Source: Geoalkalibacter halelectricus
GTDB taxonomy: Bacteria; Desulfobacterota; Desulfuromonadia; Desulfuromonadales; Geoalkalibacteraceae
Reading direction: 5' to 3'
NCBI RefSeq assembly: GCF_025263685.1
Contig: NZ_CP092109.1
Span: 682,001-746,000, forward strand
Length of the DNA: 64,000 bases
Of the stretch, positions 45,418-57,123 are shown one piece after another. The translations under genes were made by a program, and so were the position numbers. Position 1 is the stretch's first letter, and every line of letters begins with the position of its first letter. Under the pieces are notes generated by a model. The model saw nothing but the letters and a program-made list of their open reading frames with translations. It was not told where the DNA came from and ran no database searches.

Positions 45418-47295
45418 ATGTCTTCCTCCCTGATGCTTCTCTATGATCCTGCCCGCGAGCAGGAAGCGCTGGAAAAGGTTGTTCCTCTCTTTGCGCACCA
45501 CGAACTACAAACCTACCCCTATGTTCTGAAAAACATTCCGGATTGGGGCGAAGAACACAAAGTACTTACCTATCTGGGCGACGAGGATCTGGTCGAGATT
45601 TTGCCGGTGGCCGCCGAACGGGGGTGGCATTTGGGGCTGTTGCCTCATCCGGACATGGAGCATGCGCGGGTCGGCTACGGGGTTGCGGAAAAACTCGCGG
45701 ATGCTGCTGAGGATATCCTGGCCGAGCCCCCCGAGCGACAGGTGGATTTGCTCTACTGCAACGGTCGCCCCGTGTTGCGGTCGGTCGTTTTGGGCGAGGT
45801 TTTCAGCTTGCGACCCGCAGCCGAGGTTGAGGCGCTGAGCGTGCGGTTTTTGAGCTTTTGGCAACGCCTGCGCAAGCTGGGCAAGCTGCGCCCGCAGCGC
45901 TATGAGATCCTCACCCAACAGGAAAATCAGCTCAACACCGCCGCCCTCGGCATGGTGGCGGTCGAGCACTCAGGCAATTCGGTGCTTGCCAAAAGTCTGT
46001 TGCCCGACACGAAGATAAATGACGGCCATCTGCACCTGTTGGTTCTTGCGCCGCGCAGCCTGATGGAGATGCTGCGTTTTTTTCTCGGGGCTCTGTTTTT
46101 CGCCAATCGAAAACATAATCGTCTGGCGCCCTTTATCGGTCATATCCGTACGGCTTGGCTGAAGATTTCCAGCGACCAACCCATGGAATACATTCACGAC
46201 GAGGCCTGGTTGAGCTGTCAGGAGCTGGTCTTCGAGGTAGCCTCCCGGGTATTGCGCCTGATCCCGGGACGGAATTTGGATATCGACGATGCCGGTCAGC
46301 GCGAAAAGGAGGTCTTTCGCGTGCAGGCCTTGCCGGCGGGCGAAGCGACCAGGGAACTGATCGCCAAACCCCTGCCGATTCTTTCCCATGCCGCTACCGA
46401 GGAGTTTCGCGATCTTTACGAGCATCTCTGGGATAATGCCCGGCCGGCCTCCCATTACCTGACCCTGACGGTGCTCTCGGCCTTGCTGGCGACCATCGGA
46501 TTGTTCGCCGACAGCTCGCCGGTCATCATCGGAGCGATGATTCTGGCGCCGACCATGGCGCCGATCATTTCCCTGTCCATGGCCGTTGCGCGTCAAGACA
46601 TCGCGCTGCTCGGTGCAAGTCTGCGCACCCTGGGAATAGGGATTGCGCTGGCCATGGGATTTGCGGCGGTGGTCGGGTGGCTGATGCCGCTACGGGAGGT
46701 GACGACAGAAATCGCGGCGCGTTTGAGTCCCACCTTGCTTGATCTGGGCGTGGCGGTCATCTCGGGCATTGCCGGAGCCTACGCGCACGCGCGCGAGCAT
46801 GTGGCGAAGAGTCTTGCTGGAGTGGCCATTGCCGTGGCCCTGGTGCCGCCCTTGGCGGTCGCGGGCATCGGTATCGGCTGGATGGATCCGGAGGTGCTCT
46901 GGGGGGCATTGCTGCTGTTTTTGACCAACCTTTCGGGCATCGTGCTCATGGGTAGCCTGACGTTCCTGGTCCTGGGTTTCGCACCCTTTCGCCGTGCGCG
47001 CCGCGGCCTGCTGATTTCCCTGCTCCTGGTCGGGCTGGTCTGCATTCCCCTGGGGTTGGGGTTTGCGCGCATGCAGGAAGAACAGGCCATCATCCGCGCC
47101 CTTGAAGGCATGGAGGTCAAGCAGGTGTTGATCCGCGATGTGCGGGTGCGCAGGGGCGAGCCCTTGTATTTATCTATGCGGCTGATTTCCACGACCTCCG
47201 TCGATGATGCATCCATGGAAGACATCAAACACGCCATTGAGGAGCGTATCGGACGGCGGGCCGTGGTGGAGGCGGCCATCGGGGTCAGGCGCTGA
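45418..47295 (+). CDS. DUF389 membrane protein with lipid-kinase-like N-terminal domain
   Basis: A 625-residue protein. The N-terminal about 290 residues resemble the diacylglycerol/NAD kinase fold (DGHLHLLVLAPRSLMEMLRFF near 200), though the glycine-rich nucleotide loop is poorly conserved. Residues about 340-560 form the DUF389 (TIGR00341) membrane domain with around six helices (SSPVIIGAMILAPTMAPI motif), and a small soluble C-terminal domain follows. Function unknown. The upstream gap 45171-45417 shows no clear promoter. Confidence 0.78.
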   Translation: MSSSLMLLYDPAREQEALEKVVPLFAHHELQTYPYVLKNIPDWGEEHKVLTYLGDEDLVEILPVAAERGWHLGLLPHPDMEHARVGYGVAEKLADAAEDILAEPPERQVDLLYCNGRPVLRSVVLGEVFSLRPAAEVEALSVRFLSFWQRLRKLGKLRPQRYEILTQQENQLNTAALGMVAVEHSGNSVLAKSLLPDTKINDGHLHLLVLAPRSLMEMLRFFLGALFFANRKHNRLAPFIGHIRTAWLKISSDQPMEYIHDEAWLSCQELVFEVASRVLRLIPGRNLDIDDAGQREKEVFRVQALPAGEATRELIAKPLPILSHAATEEFRDLYEHLWDNARPASHYLTLTVLSALLATIGLFADSSPVIIGAMILAPTMAPIISLSMAVARQDIALLGASLRTLGIGIALAMGFAAVVGWLMPLREVTTEIAARLSPTLLDLGVAVISGIAGAYAHAREHVAKSLAGVAIAVALVPPLAVAGIGIGWMDPEVLWGALLLFLTNLSGIVLMGSLTFLVLGFAPFRRARRGLLISLLLVGLVCIPLGLGFARMQEEQAIIRALEGMEVKQVLIRDVRVRRGEPLYLSMRLISTTSVDDASMEDIKHAIEERIGRRAVVEAAIGVRR

Positions 47296-47326
47296 GCAAT
47301 GAACAATTCTCATGGGTCGGGGCAAT

Positions 47327-47372
47327 AAAAAACGAGGGCTGATGTCGGTGCCATAACCGACGTCAACCCCCG
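47327..47372 (-). terminator. Terminator of metY
   Basis: On the minus strand GACGTCGGT pairs with ACCGACATC around a six-base loop; a further GGGGGTT/AGCCCTC pairing extends the stem, and a run of six T follows. It lies just after the metY stop. Confidence 0.85.
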
Positions 47373-47403
47373 TGAGACTTGGGTTGGGAAATGTTCGCGG
47401 ATA

Positions 47404-48771
<1,368 letters not shown>

Positions 48772-48819
48772 TCAAATCCGAAAAAAACTTCAACCAATTT
48801 TTCCTTTGCTGGGGTCTCC

Positions 48820-50487
48820 ATGGACATCCTCATGATCGAAGCGGTGGTCGCCGAACTCCAGGCCAAGATCGCCGGGGCGCGCATCGACAAGATCTTTCAA
48901 CCCGAGGCGGACATCCTCATCCTGCGGGTGTGGAACGGACGGGAAAACCTGCGTTTGCTGATTTCCGTCGCACCACGCTCACCCCGCATCCATCTCAGCA
49001 CGCAGAGTTTTCCCAATCCCCCTGCGCCGCCGCGGTTTTGTCAGTTGCTGCGCGCCCGCCTCGATCGGATCACAGAGGTGCGCCTGGTTGAGAACGAACG
49101 CATCGTGCAGCTAAGCTGCCGGGGAGGGGACGGACAAGACTACCTGCTGGTGGTGGAGTTGCTCGGCAGGCGCTCGAATGTGGCGCTGGTGGATGCCGCG
49201 GGCACGATCGTCGATGTTTGGAGGCGCGACAAGGAGGCGCCGGGCGAACGACCCTTGCTGCCCGGGCAAGCGTACCGGCTGCCGCCGCAGCGGCCCTTGA
49301 TGCCCTTGGCCGAACTCAAAGCCCTGCCGACTGAGTTGCGGGAGCCCAAGGCGACGGCTCAATGGCTCTTTCGGCAGGTGACGCCCATGTCCTCCTTTGT
49401 TGCCCGCGACCTGGCGGCGAGTTTGGAGGCGGGCGCCGCGCTTGTGAACCAGATCGAGGAACTTCTCGCCCGCCGGCGCGAGCAACGCTATGCCCCCGTG
49501 GTTGGACGCCTCGAAGGCAAACCCTTTGTTTCGCCTTTTGCCCTCACCGCTCTTGCCCTTGAAGGGGCGCGCGAGTTTTCCTCGCCCTCCCAGGCCACCG
49601 AATATTTTCACGCGCTTGTGTTGGGGGATTCTGCGGATGTCGGTGAGCAGCGAGCGCTTCTACAACTGGTCAACCGCCGGGAAACGCGCGCGGCGCGCAG
49701 GCTGGAGCGGATTCTCGCCGAGAGCGAGGAGCAAAAGGAAGTCGAGGGGCTACGCGAGACGGGGGAGTTGTTGCTCGCCAACCTTTTTCGAATCAAAAAA
49801 GGCATGCACGCCGTCACCGTCGAGGATTATTACACTGAGCCGCCGCAAAAGCGCTCCATCACTCTAGATCCCCAACTGACACCAAGCGAGAACGCCGAGC
49901 GGTATTTTCGCCGCTATAAAAAAACCAAACGTGCCGAGGAGCACATCGCGCGCCGACTCTCGGAAACCCGACAGGAACTGGCCTGGCTGGCCGATGTCAG
50001 GCATGCCCTGGAGCAGGCCGTCGAACCGGCCGATATCGCCGTGATCCGTGCCGAACTCGAAGACGCCGGGCTGCTCGGCACAACCAGGCGGATTGAGAAA
50101 AGACAGTTGCCCGATTTGCGCGAACGGGTGCGCTCGACCCTGAGTCCGGGCGGCTATCAGCTATATTGGGGCCGCAACAACCGCACCAATGATTACGTCA
50201 CTCGCGCGTTGGCCGCGGCACGGGATTGGTGGTTTCATGCCAAGGACATTCCCGGCTGTCATCTGGTGCTCAAGGCCAGGCCTGGCGAGGATGAGATACC
50301 CGAGGAGGATTTGCGCCATGCGGCGGCGCTGGCGGCGGGCTACTCGCGGGCGGCGGAGTGCGCCAAGGTGGAAGTCATGGTCGCTCGGGCTGCAGATGTA
50401 CGCAAACCCAAGGGGGCGCCGCCAGGGCAGGTCAGCGTCCGGTCCTTTCGCACCCTGCTGGTGTCACCAAAAAAAATACCGGAATAG
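48820..50487 (+). CDS. rqcH: NFACT-family ribosome quality-control protein RqcH
   Basis: A 555-residue NFACT protein (bacterial Rqc2 homologue) that adds alanine tails to nascent chains on stalled 50S subunits. NFACT-N about 1-220 (DILMIEAVVAEL, IDKIFQPEADILIL), a helical/coiled-coil middle, and a C-terminal NFACT-R domain (YWGRNNRTNDYVTRALAAARDWWFHAKDIPG near 445-485). Length normal. Divergent from metY. Confidence 0.88.
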   Translation: MDILMIEAVVAELQAKIAGARIDKIFQPEADILILRVWNGRENLRLLISVAPRSPRIHLSTQSFPNPPAPPRFCQLLRARLDRITEVRLVENERIVQLSCRGGDGQDYLLVVELLGRRSNVALVDAAGTIVDVWRRDKEAPGERPLLPGQAYRLPPQRPLMPLAELKALPTELREPKATAQWLFRQVTPMSSFVARDLAASLEAGAALVNQIEELLARRREQRYAPVVGRLEGKPFVSPFALTALALEGAREFSSPSQATEYFHALVLGDSADVGEQRALLQLVNRRETRAARRLERILAESEEQKEVEGLRETGELLLANLFRIKKGMHAVTVEDYYTEPPQKRSITLDPQLTPSENAERYFRRYKKTKRAEEHIARRLSETRQELAWLADVRHALEQAVEPADIAVIRAELEDAGLLGTTRRIEKRQLPDLRERVRSTLSPGGYQLYWGRNNRTNDYVTRALAAARDWWFHAKDIPGCHLVLKARPGEDEIPEEDLRHAAALAAGYSRAAECAKVEVMVARAADVRKPKGAPPGQVSVRSFRTLLVSPKKIPE

Positions 50488-50584
50488 AAGAAAAACCTTG
50501 CAATTTATCGAGTTGCGGGTATCTTTAAAATAAATTAATTTTAAATAACCCATCTTCTCGGTTTGCAAGGAAGGCAGGTGGACT

Positions 50585-51004
50585 ATGGTCATGGAGGGCA
50601 GTCCGCGGCACAACATTCTCGAAGGGCTCAAAGCCCTGCACGCTGAAACCTTCCCGAAAATTTGCGGCAACTGCGGCGCCGTTTTCCATTCCACCGAGGA
50701 TTACGTGCGCAAGACCCGCAAATTGTTCGGCAACGGCTGGTTTCGTGCCGCGGATGATGGGGAGTTGAATTTTGTCCAGATGTACCGCAACTGTCGCTGC
50801 GGGTCGACTCTGCTGGTTCATTATTGGGATCGGCGCGACGACAGCGAACCCGGGCGGCGACGCCGGGAAAAATTTCAGCGCGTTCTCGATCAGTTGGTCG
50901 CCAGGGGCTGGGACCGCGATATTGCCCGCGACGAATTGCTGAAATTTTTGCTTGGCGAGAAAAGCTCGTTGCTTGAAATCTTTCTCGCCCGTCTCCACAA
51001 TTGA
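50585..51004 (+). CDS. Conserved hypothetical protein with Cys pairs
   Basis: A 139-residue soluble protein with two Cys pairs, CGNC near residue 27 and CRC near residue 70, that look like a zinc or iron site. The C-terminal half is charged and helical. No named family. Starts ATG 50585 after GGTGG, with ATG 50591 possible. It follows rqcH by 97 bases on the same strand but need not be its partner. Confidence 0.65.
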   Translation: MVMEGSPRHNILEGLKALHAETFPKICGNCGAVFHSTEDYVRKTRKLFGNGWFRAADDGELNFVQMYRNCRCGSTLLVHYWDRRDDSEPGRRRREKFQRVLDQLVARGWDRDIARDELLKFLLGEKSSLLEIFLARLHN

Positions 51005-51035
51005 ATTGCCTGCCGGTCGCTTTCGGCCAAGCTAC

Positions 51036-51830
51036 CTATTCCCTGCTCGAGCCCCGGCCGCTGCCGATTCCGCGCTTGCTGGCGCGAATGAACTCAAGCA
51101 TCTCCTGAACATCCTCGGTCACCCGCAGTTCGCCTTGCACCTTATCCAGGGCCGCTTCCAGACCTAATCCCGAACGAAAAATCACCTTGAACGCCTCTTT
51201 GATCGCGCGCACCCGATCGGGCGTGTAACCGTTGCGTTTCAGCCCCACGGTGTTGATGGCGCGAATCCAATTGAGACCGTCGTTGATGCAGAAGGGGGGA
51301 ACGTCCTTGGCCGCTCCCGAGCCGCCGCGCAGCATGGCAAAGGCGCCAATACGCACGAACTGGTGCACCTGGCAGTTGCCGGAAATGATGGCCCGGTCGC
51401 CGATTTCCACGTGTCCGGCAAGCAGGGCGCCGTTGACCAGGATAATATGATTGCCCAGCACGCAGTTATGGGCAACATGGCTGTTGACCATGAAATAGTT
51501 GTTGTCGCCGATCAGGGTTTGGGTGCCGGGACGATTGCCGCGGTGCACCGTAACTCCTTCGCGAAACACGTTGGCGTCACCGATAAGGGTCTGGCTTTCC
51601 TCGCCCTTATAGCCGAGATCCTGGGGTTCGTGACCGATGACGGCGCCGGGAAAGATGCGGTTGTTGCGCCCCAGGGTGGTCCAGCGGCCGACATGGGCGC
51701 CGTGCATGAGGTGAGTGCCGTCACCGATGACCACATCGGCATCGACGAAGGCCTGGGGACCGATGATCACCTGCTCGCCCAGCCGGGCTCGGGGGTCAAC
51801 GTATGCACTGGGATGAATCTGTGCCGCCAT
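51036..51830 (-). CDS. lpxA: LpxA-type UDP-GlcNAc acyltransferase, orphan copy
   Basis: A 264-residue left-handed beta-helix protein with hexapeptide repeats and catalytic His121 in the VAHNC segment (His125 in E. coli LpxA). LpxA adds a hydroxyacyl chain to UDP-GlcNAc, step one of lipid A synthesis. It stands alone, away from any fabZ/lpxD/lpxB, so it may be a second copy or a relative acting on another UDP sugar. The C-terminal tail GRGSSRE is unusual. Confidence 0.82.
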   Translation of the reverse strand: MAAQIHPSAYVDPRARLGEQVIIGPQAFVDADVVIGDGTHLMHGAHVGRWTTLGRNNRIFPGAVIGHEPQDLGYKGEESQTLIGDANVFREGVTVHRGNRPGTQTLIGDNNYFMVNSHVAHNCVLGNHIILVNGALLAGHVEIGDRAIISGNCQVHQFVRIGAFAMLRGGSGAAKDVPPFCINDGLNWIRAINTVGLKRNGYTPDRVRAIKEAFKVIFRSGLGLEAALDKVQGELRVTEDVQEMLEFIRASKRGIGSGRGSSRE

Positions 51831-51977
51831 GGAGTCACCTTTGAATCAGGGTTGGGTCAGAAATGGGAGGCGGGGGCGCGGAAAGGGCCCCGGCCGTCCG
51901 GCGCCCTTGGATATAACACCGCCGGGGGCCGGTCGGCAAGGGGAATATGGTGCGCAGGGAAAAGTGGTCCGGCTAAG

Positions 51978-53648
51978 CTATTCGGGCTGCGGTATGGTGA
52001 AGCAAAAACGGCTGCCGCCCTTCTCGTCGACGGGACTTTCCACCCAGATATCGCCGCCGTGAAGATGCACGATTTCCTTGCAGATGGCCAGGCCCAGGCC
52101 GGTGCCCTTGCGCGCGCGTGGCGTATCACAGCGAATCTGCTGGTAGCGACCGAAGAGGTCTTTTTGCTGGTCCTTGGGAATGCCCGGCCCCTCATCGGTG
52201 ATCTCAACTCTCAGGGCCTTGGTTGTTCCAGGGCCGGGGGCGTGCAGGTGCGCGGCGATGCTGATACGTCCGCCGCGCGGGCTGAATTTCGCGGCATTGG
52301 TCAGCAGGTTGGTCAGCACCCGGTGCAACTGCTGCGTGTCGCCCATAACGGTCGGCAGGTCGGCACAGGCGGAGAAATCCATCCGGAGGTCCTTCTCCAG
52401 AAACAAAGCGGCCAGATCCTGAAAGGTGGCTTTGGCCAGGTCCGCGAATTGAAAGGGGCCGGAACGGATCTGCATCTTCCCGGCTTCGAGCTTGGAGAGG
52501 TGCAGGATGTCCTCGATCAGGGACAAAAGGCGGTCCGAACCCCCCTGAATATTGTGCAGGGCTGACTTTTGCTCGTCGCTGAGGGGGCCGAGCATGCCTT
52601 GGGCCAGGACATCGGAAAAACCGCGGATGCTGGTCAGAGGGGAGCGCAGGTCGTGCACCAGCATGGAGAGGAAATCGGCCTTGACCTCCTCGATTTCCGT
52701 GAGTTTGCACAAATAGCGGGCCACAATGAGGAAGCGCTCGGCAACCCATTGCATGGCCTGCACGATGCCTTCGCTTGGACGGCGCGGAGTGCGGTTGAAA
52801 AGACAAATCAAGGCCAGCAGCGTGTCGCCGTCCTTAATCGGTACCGCATGAAAAATATGCAGATCGCCGTCAGGTTCCGGCAGTAATGGTGGATTCTCGG
52901 GATAAATCAGAAGCTGGGTGCGAGCGCCGTCATCGCTTTCCAACCCGGCCTGCGCGAGCATCATTTCCTGGGCTCGAAGAGCGAAACCGCTTGGCATGGG
53001 CACGTTGAGGCCCAGGGCCAGGGTCTGTTTCTCGCGGCTGTGGCGCAGCAGCAGGCCCGCGGCGTCATGGCGACAAATGGCGCCGAGAAATTTGAGCAGT
53101 TCCTGCGCCAGGGCGGGCACGTCGTGAGCCAGGCTGGTCAACCTGAGAATTTCGTTGGAGATCGTCGATTCGTAGAGCAGCCGGTCCAAAATCGTATTGA
53201 CGCGCGCCTGTATAACCTCACGCGGCGGATGCTCGGCAGCGGTGGTGACGGGCGCTGGGGCATGGACGGGCGGATTGCGGGTGAGGATTTGCTCTAGCGC
53301 CGCCGCGATCTGGTCCGTGGGCGAGGACTTTTCCAGGTACAGATCCGCGCCGGCGTGTTGGCCCCAGAAACGGTCATGCTGTTCGCTGAGATTGGTGAGA
53401 AGAATGACGGGGATCTTCGCGGTTGCCGGATCGTTTTTGAGCAGACGGCAGAGGTGATAGCCGTTGAGCTCGGGCATGACGATATCGCTGAGTACCAGAT
53501 GCGGAGGATCCTGGTAGACTATACCGATGGCTTCAACGCCATTGCGCGCGGTTCGGACTGCATATCCCCTGTCCTCCAGGGCGTCCTGCAGAACGGCTAC
53601 CTGGGTCGGACTGTCATCCACCACCAGCACAGTGAGGTTTTTTTTCAT
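51978..53648 (-). CDS. REC-GAF-HisKA-HATPase soluble hybrid kinase
   Basis: A 556-residue cytoplasmic kinase. N-terminal receiver with Asp55 (LVLSDIVMP), a GAF-like domain about 165-310, HisKA with His332 (LVHDLRSPL) and HATPase with LTNLLTNAAKF, DEGPGI and GTGLGLAI. Its phosphorylated input comes from outside through the receiver. It sits alone between lpxA and glnB. Confidence 0.88.
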   Translation of the reverse strand: MKKNLTVLVVDDSPTQVAVLQDALEDRGYAVRTARNGVEAIGIVYQDPPHLVLSDIVMPELNGYHLCRLLKNDPATAKIPVILLTNLSEQHDRFWGQHAGADLYLEKSSPTDQIAAALEQILTRNPPVHAPAPVTTAAEHPPREVIQARVNTILDRLLYESTISNEILRLTSLAHDVPALAQELLKFLGAICRHDAAGLLLRHSREKQTLALGLNVPMPSGFALRAQEMMLAQAGLESDDGARTQLLIYPENPPLLPEPDGDLHIFHAVPIKDGDTLLALICLFNRTPRRPSEGIVQAMQWVAERFLIVARYLCKLTEIEEVKADFLSMLVHDLRSPLTSIRGFSDVLAQGMLGPLSDEQKSALHNIQGGSDRLLSLIEDILHLSKLEAGKMQIRSGPFQFADLAKATFQDLAALFLEKDLRMDFSACADLPTVMGDTQQLHRVLTNLLTNAAKFSPRGGRISIAAHLHAPGPGTTKALRVEITDEGPGIPKDQQKDLFGRYQQIRCDTPRARKGTGLGLAICKEIVHLHGGDIWVESPVDEKGGSRFCFTIPQPE

Positions 53649-54416
<768 letters not shown>

Positions 54417-54512
54417 CCACGGCGGTAATCAGTAAATATCAGACATTGTTTTGAGCCGCTCTTCACTGGGAAGGTCGGTTCGAGAAATGCCAAACGTTCA
54501 AAGGAGACGCGC

Positions 54513-55922
54513 ATGACCCCGAGAGAAGCTGTTGAGTTTGCCAAGGAACAAAATTGCCAGATGGTCGATTACAAATTCCTGGATTTCGTCGGTGTGTGGC
54601 AGCACTTCACCACACCCATCAGCGAATTCGGTGAAGACGTTTTCGAGGAAGGTCTGGGTTTCGACGGGTCGTCCATCCGCGGCTGGCAGCCCATTCACAA
54701 CAGCGACATGCTGATCATGCCCGACCCCTCGACCGCCAAACTCGACCCTTTCCCTGAAATTCCCACGCTGAGCCTCGTCTGCAACATCATCGACCCCTTC
54801 ACCCGTGAAGGCTACACCCGCGACCCGCGTTTCATCGCTCAGAAGGCCGAAGCCTATCTGAAATCCACGGGCATCGGCGACACCGCCTTCTTCGGCCCCG
54901 AGCCTGAATTCTTCGTGTTCGACGACGTGCGCTATGCTTCAAGCGCCAACCAATCCTTCTATCACCTGGATTCGGTGGAAGGCACCTGGAATACCGGCCG
55001 CGAAGAATTCCCCAACCTCGGCTACAAACCGCGCCACAAGGAAGGCTACTTTCCCTGCGCTCCGACCGATTCCCTGATCGATTTGCGCAACGAGATGGTG
55101 CAGGTTCTGCAAAGCGTCGGTATCCGCGTCGAGGCGGCTCACCACGAAGTGGCCACCGGCGGACAGTGCGAAATCGACATGCGCTTTGATTCCCTGGTTG
55201 CCATGGGCGACACCTTGCAGTGGTTCAAGTACATTATCAAAAACGTTGCCGTACGTAACGGAAAAACCGTCACTTTCATGCCCAAGCCCCTGTTCGCTGA
55301 CAACGGCTCGGGCATGCACTGTCATCAGTCGATCTGGAAGGACGGCAAGAACCTCTTCTACGGCGATGGTTACGGCGGACTCTCCAAGGAAGCCCTTTGG
55401 TACATCGGCGGCATCATGAAGCACGCCAAGGCCCTGTGCGCTTTCACCAATCCGACCACCAACTCCTACAAGCGCCTGGTGCCCGGGTTCGAAGCGCCAG
55501 TCAACCTGGCCTACTCCAACCGCAACCGTTCGGCCTCGCTGCGTATCCCCGCGACCTCCAACCCCAAGAGCAAGCGCGTCGAGTACCGCACCCCCGATCC
55601 CTCGTGCAACGGCTACCTGACCTTTGCCGCGCTGCTCATGGCGGGCCTTGACGGCATCGAGAACAAGATCGATCCGGGCGATCCCCTCGACAAGGACATC
55701 TACGGCTTGAGCCCCGAAGAGCTCAAGGACATCCCCGGCGTGGCTACCTCCCTGCAGGACGCCCTCGAATCCTTGCGCAACGACCATGAATTCCTGCTCA
55801 AGGGCGACGTGTTCACCGAGGACGTCATCGATATGTGGATCGACTACAAGATGAACGCCGAAGTCAACCCCGTACGCATGCGCCCCGTGCCCCTGGAATT
55901 CGCCCTGTACTACGACTGCTGA
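54513..55922 (+). CDS. glnA: Glutamine synthetase, type I
   Basis: A 469-residue GSI that makes glutamine from glutamate, ammonia and ATP. Motifs: FDGSSIRGW, the [12 protein letters not shown] metal/ammonia site, the ATP site [25 protein letters not shown], and the adenylylation region [13 protein letters not shown] whose Tyr is the regulatory site. AAAGGAG ribosome site. In operon with glnB; a strong terminator follows. Confidence 0.97.
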   Translation: MTPREAVEFAKEQNCQMVDYKFLDFVGVWQHFTTPISEFGEDVFEEGLGFDGSSIRGWQPIHNSDMLIMPDPSTAKLDPFPEIPTLSLVCNIIDPFTREGYTRDPRFIAQKAEAYLKSTGIGDTAFFGPEPEFFVFDDVRYASSANQSFYHLDSVEGTWNTGREEFPNLGYKPRHKEGYFPCAPTDSLIDLRNEMVQVLQSVGIRVEAAHHEVATGGQCEIDMRFDSLVAMGDTLQWFKYIIKNVAVRNGKTVTFMPKPLFADNGSGMHCHQSIWKDGKNLFYGDGYGGLSKEALWYIGGIMKHAKALCAFTNPTTNSYKRLVPGFEAPVNLAYSNRNRSASLRIPATSNPKSKRVEYRTPDPSCNGYLTFAALLMAGLDGIENKIDPGDPLDKDIYGLSPEELKDIPGVATSLQDALESLRNDHEFLLKGDVFTEDVIDMWIDYKMNAEVNPVRMRPVPLEFALYYDC

Positions 55923-55945
55923 TCCATCGGCAGCACCACCGCATT

Positions 55946-55978
55946 AAAAAAAGCCCTCGGTTCGCCGGGGGCTTTTTT
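55946..55978 (+). terminator. Terminator after glnA
   Basis: Stem AAGCCCTCGG/CCGGGGGCTT with a short loop, preceded by seven A and followed by six T. Confidence 0.9.
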
Positions 55979-56003
55979 GCGTGAAGATTGAAGTGAGTTT
56001 TTT

Positions 56004-56090
56004 ACCGCAGAGCACGCTGAGTGCGCGGAGGAAATTAGTTGTTTGAGGTTTTGTTTAATCATTCTCTGCGCACTCAGCGTGCTCTGCGGT
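56004..56090. repeat. Inverted repeat, 27-bp arms
   Basis: Arms 56004-56030 and 56064-56090 are inverted copies with one mismatch and a 33-base AT-rich loop. The unit ACCGCAGAGCACGCTGAGTG resembles a short repeat seen dispersed in many bacterial chromosomes. It is in the gap between the convergent glnA and AEC genes. Confidence 0.75.
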
Positions 56091-56102
56091 GAATAGACTT
56101 TT

Positions 56103-56993
56103 TTAGAGTAAATACAACAGAATTGTCAGCGTCACCGCGCTAAACAGCGTTGTCATCAGGATCGTGCCGGCCACCAGATCGGCGCGTCCGCCGAAGCGCA
56201 GGGAATAGAGCAGGGGCAGCACGGCGGAGGGGGTGCTGGTTTGCAGGATGACCACGGCGCGCGTCAGTCCGTCGATGCCGAGCAGCGCCGTCAGACCCCA
56301 GGCGATCAGGGGCGCAACGCCAAGGCGCACGGCGGTGGCCAGGGAGAAGAAACCGACCCGGGCCTGCCATTGAGTGCGCGCCAACTGCATGCCGAGCATG
56401 GCCAGCATCAGGGGGATGGCCGCCTGGCCAAGCAAATCCAGGGGGCGCAGGATGAAATCCGGAGGTGTCCAGCCGATCCACTTGAAGAAAAAGGCCAGAA
56501 TAACGCCATGGAAGATGGGTATTTTTCCCATGTTGGCCAGGGCGGTAGGCAAGGAACTGCGCGAGCCTTGCGCAATAACGATGGCCAGGGTGCCCAGGGG
56601 GATGTTAAAAAGAACGAAGGTCAGAACCGAAATTTCCAGGGCCGCCTCGCCGAAGGCGAAATAGGTCAGGGGCAGGCCGAAATTGCCGACGTTCATCATG
56701 ACCGTGGTGAGCAGCAAGGCGCTGCGGCTTTCGCCGTCAAGCCCCAACAGGGCCGCCAGGCCCCGGGACAAGGCATAGAGAATCGCCGTGTAGAGGATCA
56801 TGAAGAGAAACAGGTTTCCCGCCAGGCTCAGATCGAATTCGCGCTTCATCAGGGCGCTGAATACCAGGGCGGGTGCCAGCAGATAGAGCGACGTGAGTGT
56901 GAGGGTGCGAAAGTCCAGACGTGCGCATTTCTCCAGAACGAAGCCGCTGGCGATGATGACAAAGACGGGAAGAACCACCTGGATAAAGAGCAT
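56103..56993 (-). CDS. AEC-family membrane transporter
   Basis: A 296-residue protein with about ten membrane helices of the auxin-efflux-carrier family. Signs are the N-terminal VVLPVFVIIASGFVLEKC helix, MMNVGNFGLPLT near 100 and a terminal repeat half. Substrate unknown; bacterial members move organic acids such as malate or amino acid derivatives. Sits alone, convergent with glnA. Confidence 0.83.
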   Translation of the reverse strand: MLFIQVVLPVFVIIASGFVLEKCARLDFRTLTLTSLYLLAPALVFSALMKREFDLSLAGNLFLFMILYTAILYALSRGLAALLGLDGESRSALLLTTVMMNVGNFGLPLTYFAFGEAALEISVLTFVLFNIPLGTLAIVIAQGSRSSLPTALANMGKIPIFHGVILAFFFKWIGWTPPDFILRPLDLLGQAAIPLMLAMLGMQLARTQWQARVGFFSLATAVRLGVAPLIAWGLTALLGIDGLTRAVVILQTSTPSAVLPLLYSLRFGGRADLVAGTILMTTLFSAVTLTILLYLL

Positions 56994-57123
56994 GCAAGAC
57001 CTCGCCGGTAATGAAGCGCGAGATTAGCATGCGGTCTGGTGAGGTGCAATGGTCCCGGTCCATGTGTTAGACTCAACGGCTATCCGCATCGCATAAATCC
57101 CTTGAAAAAGGAGAACAGTCACG

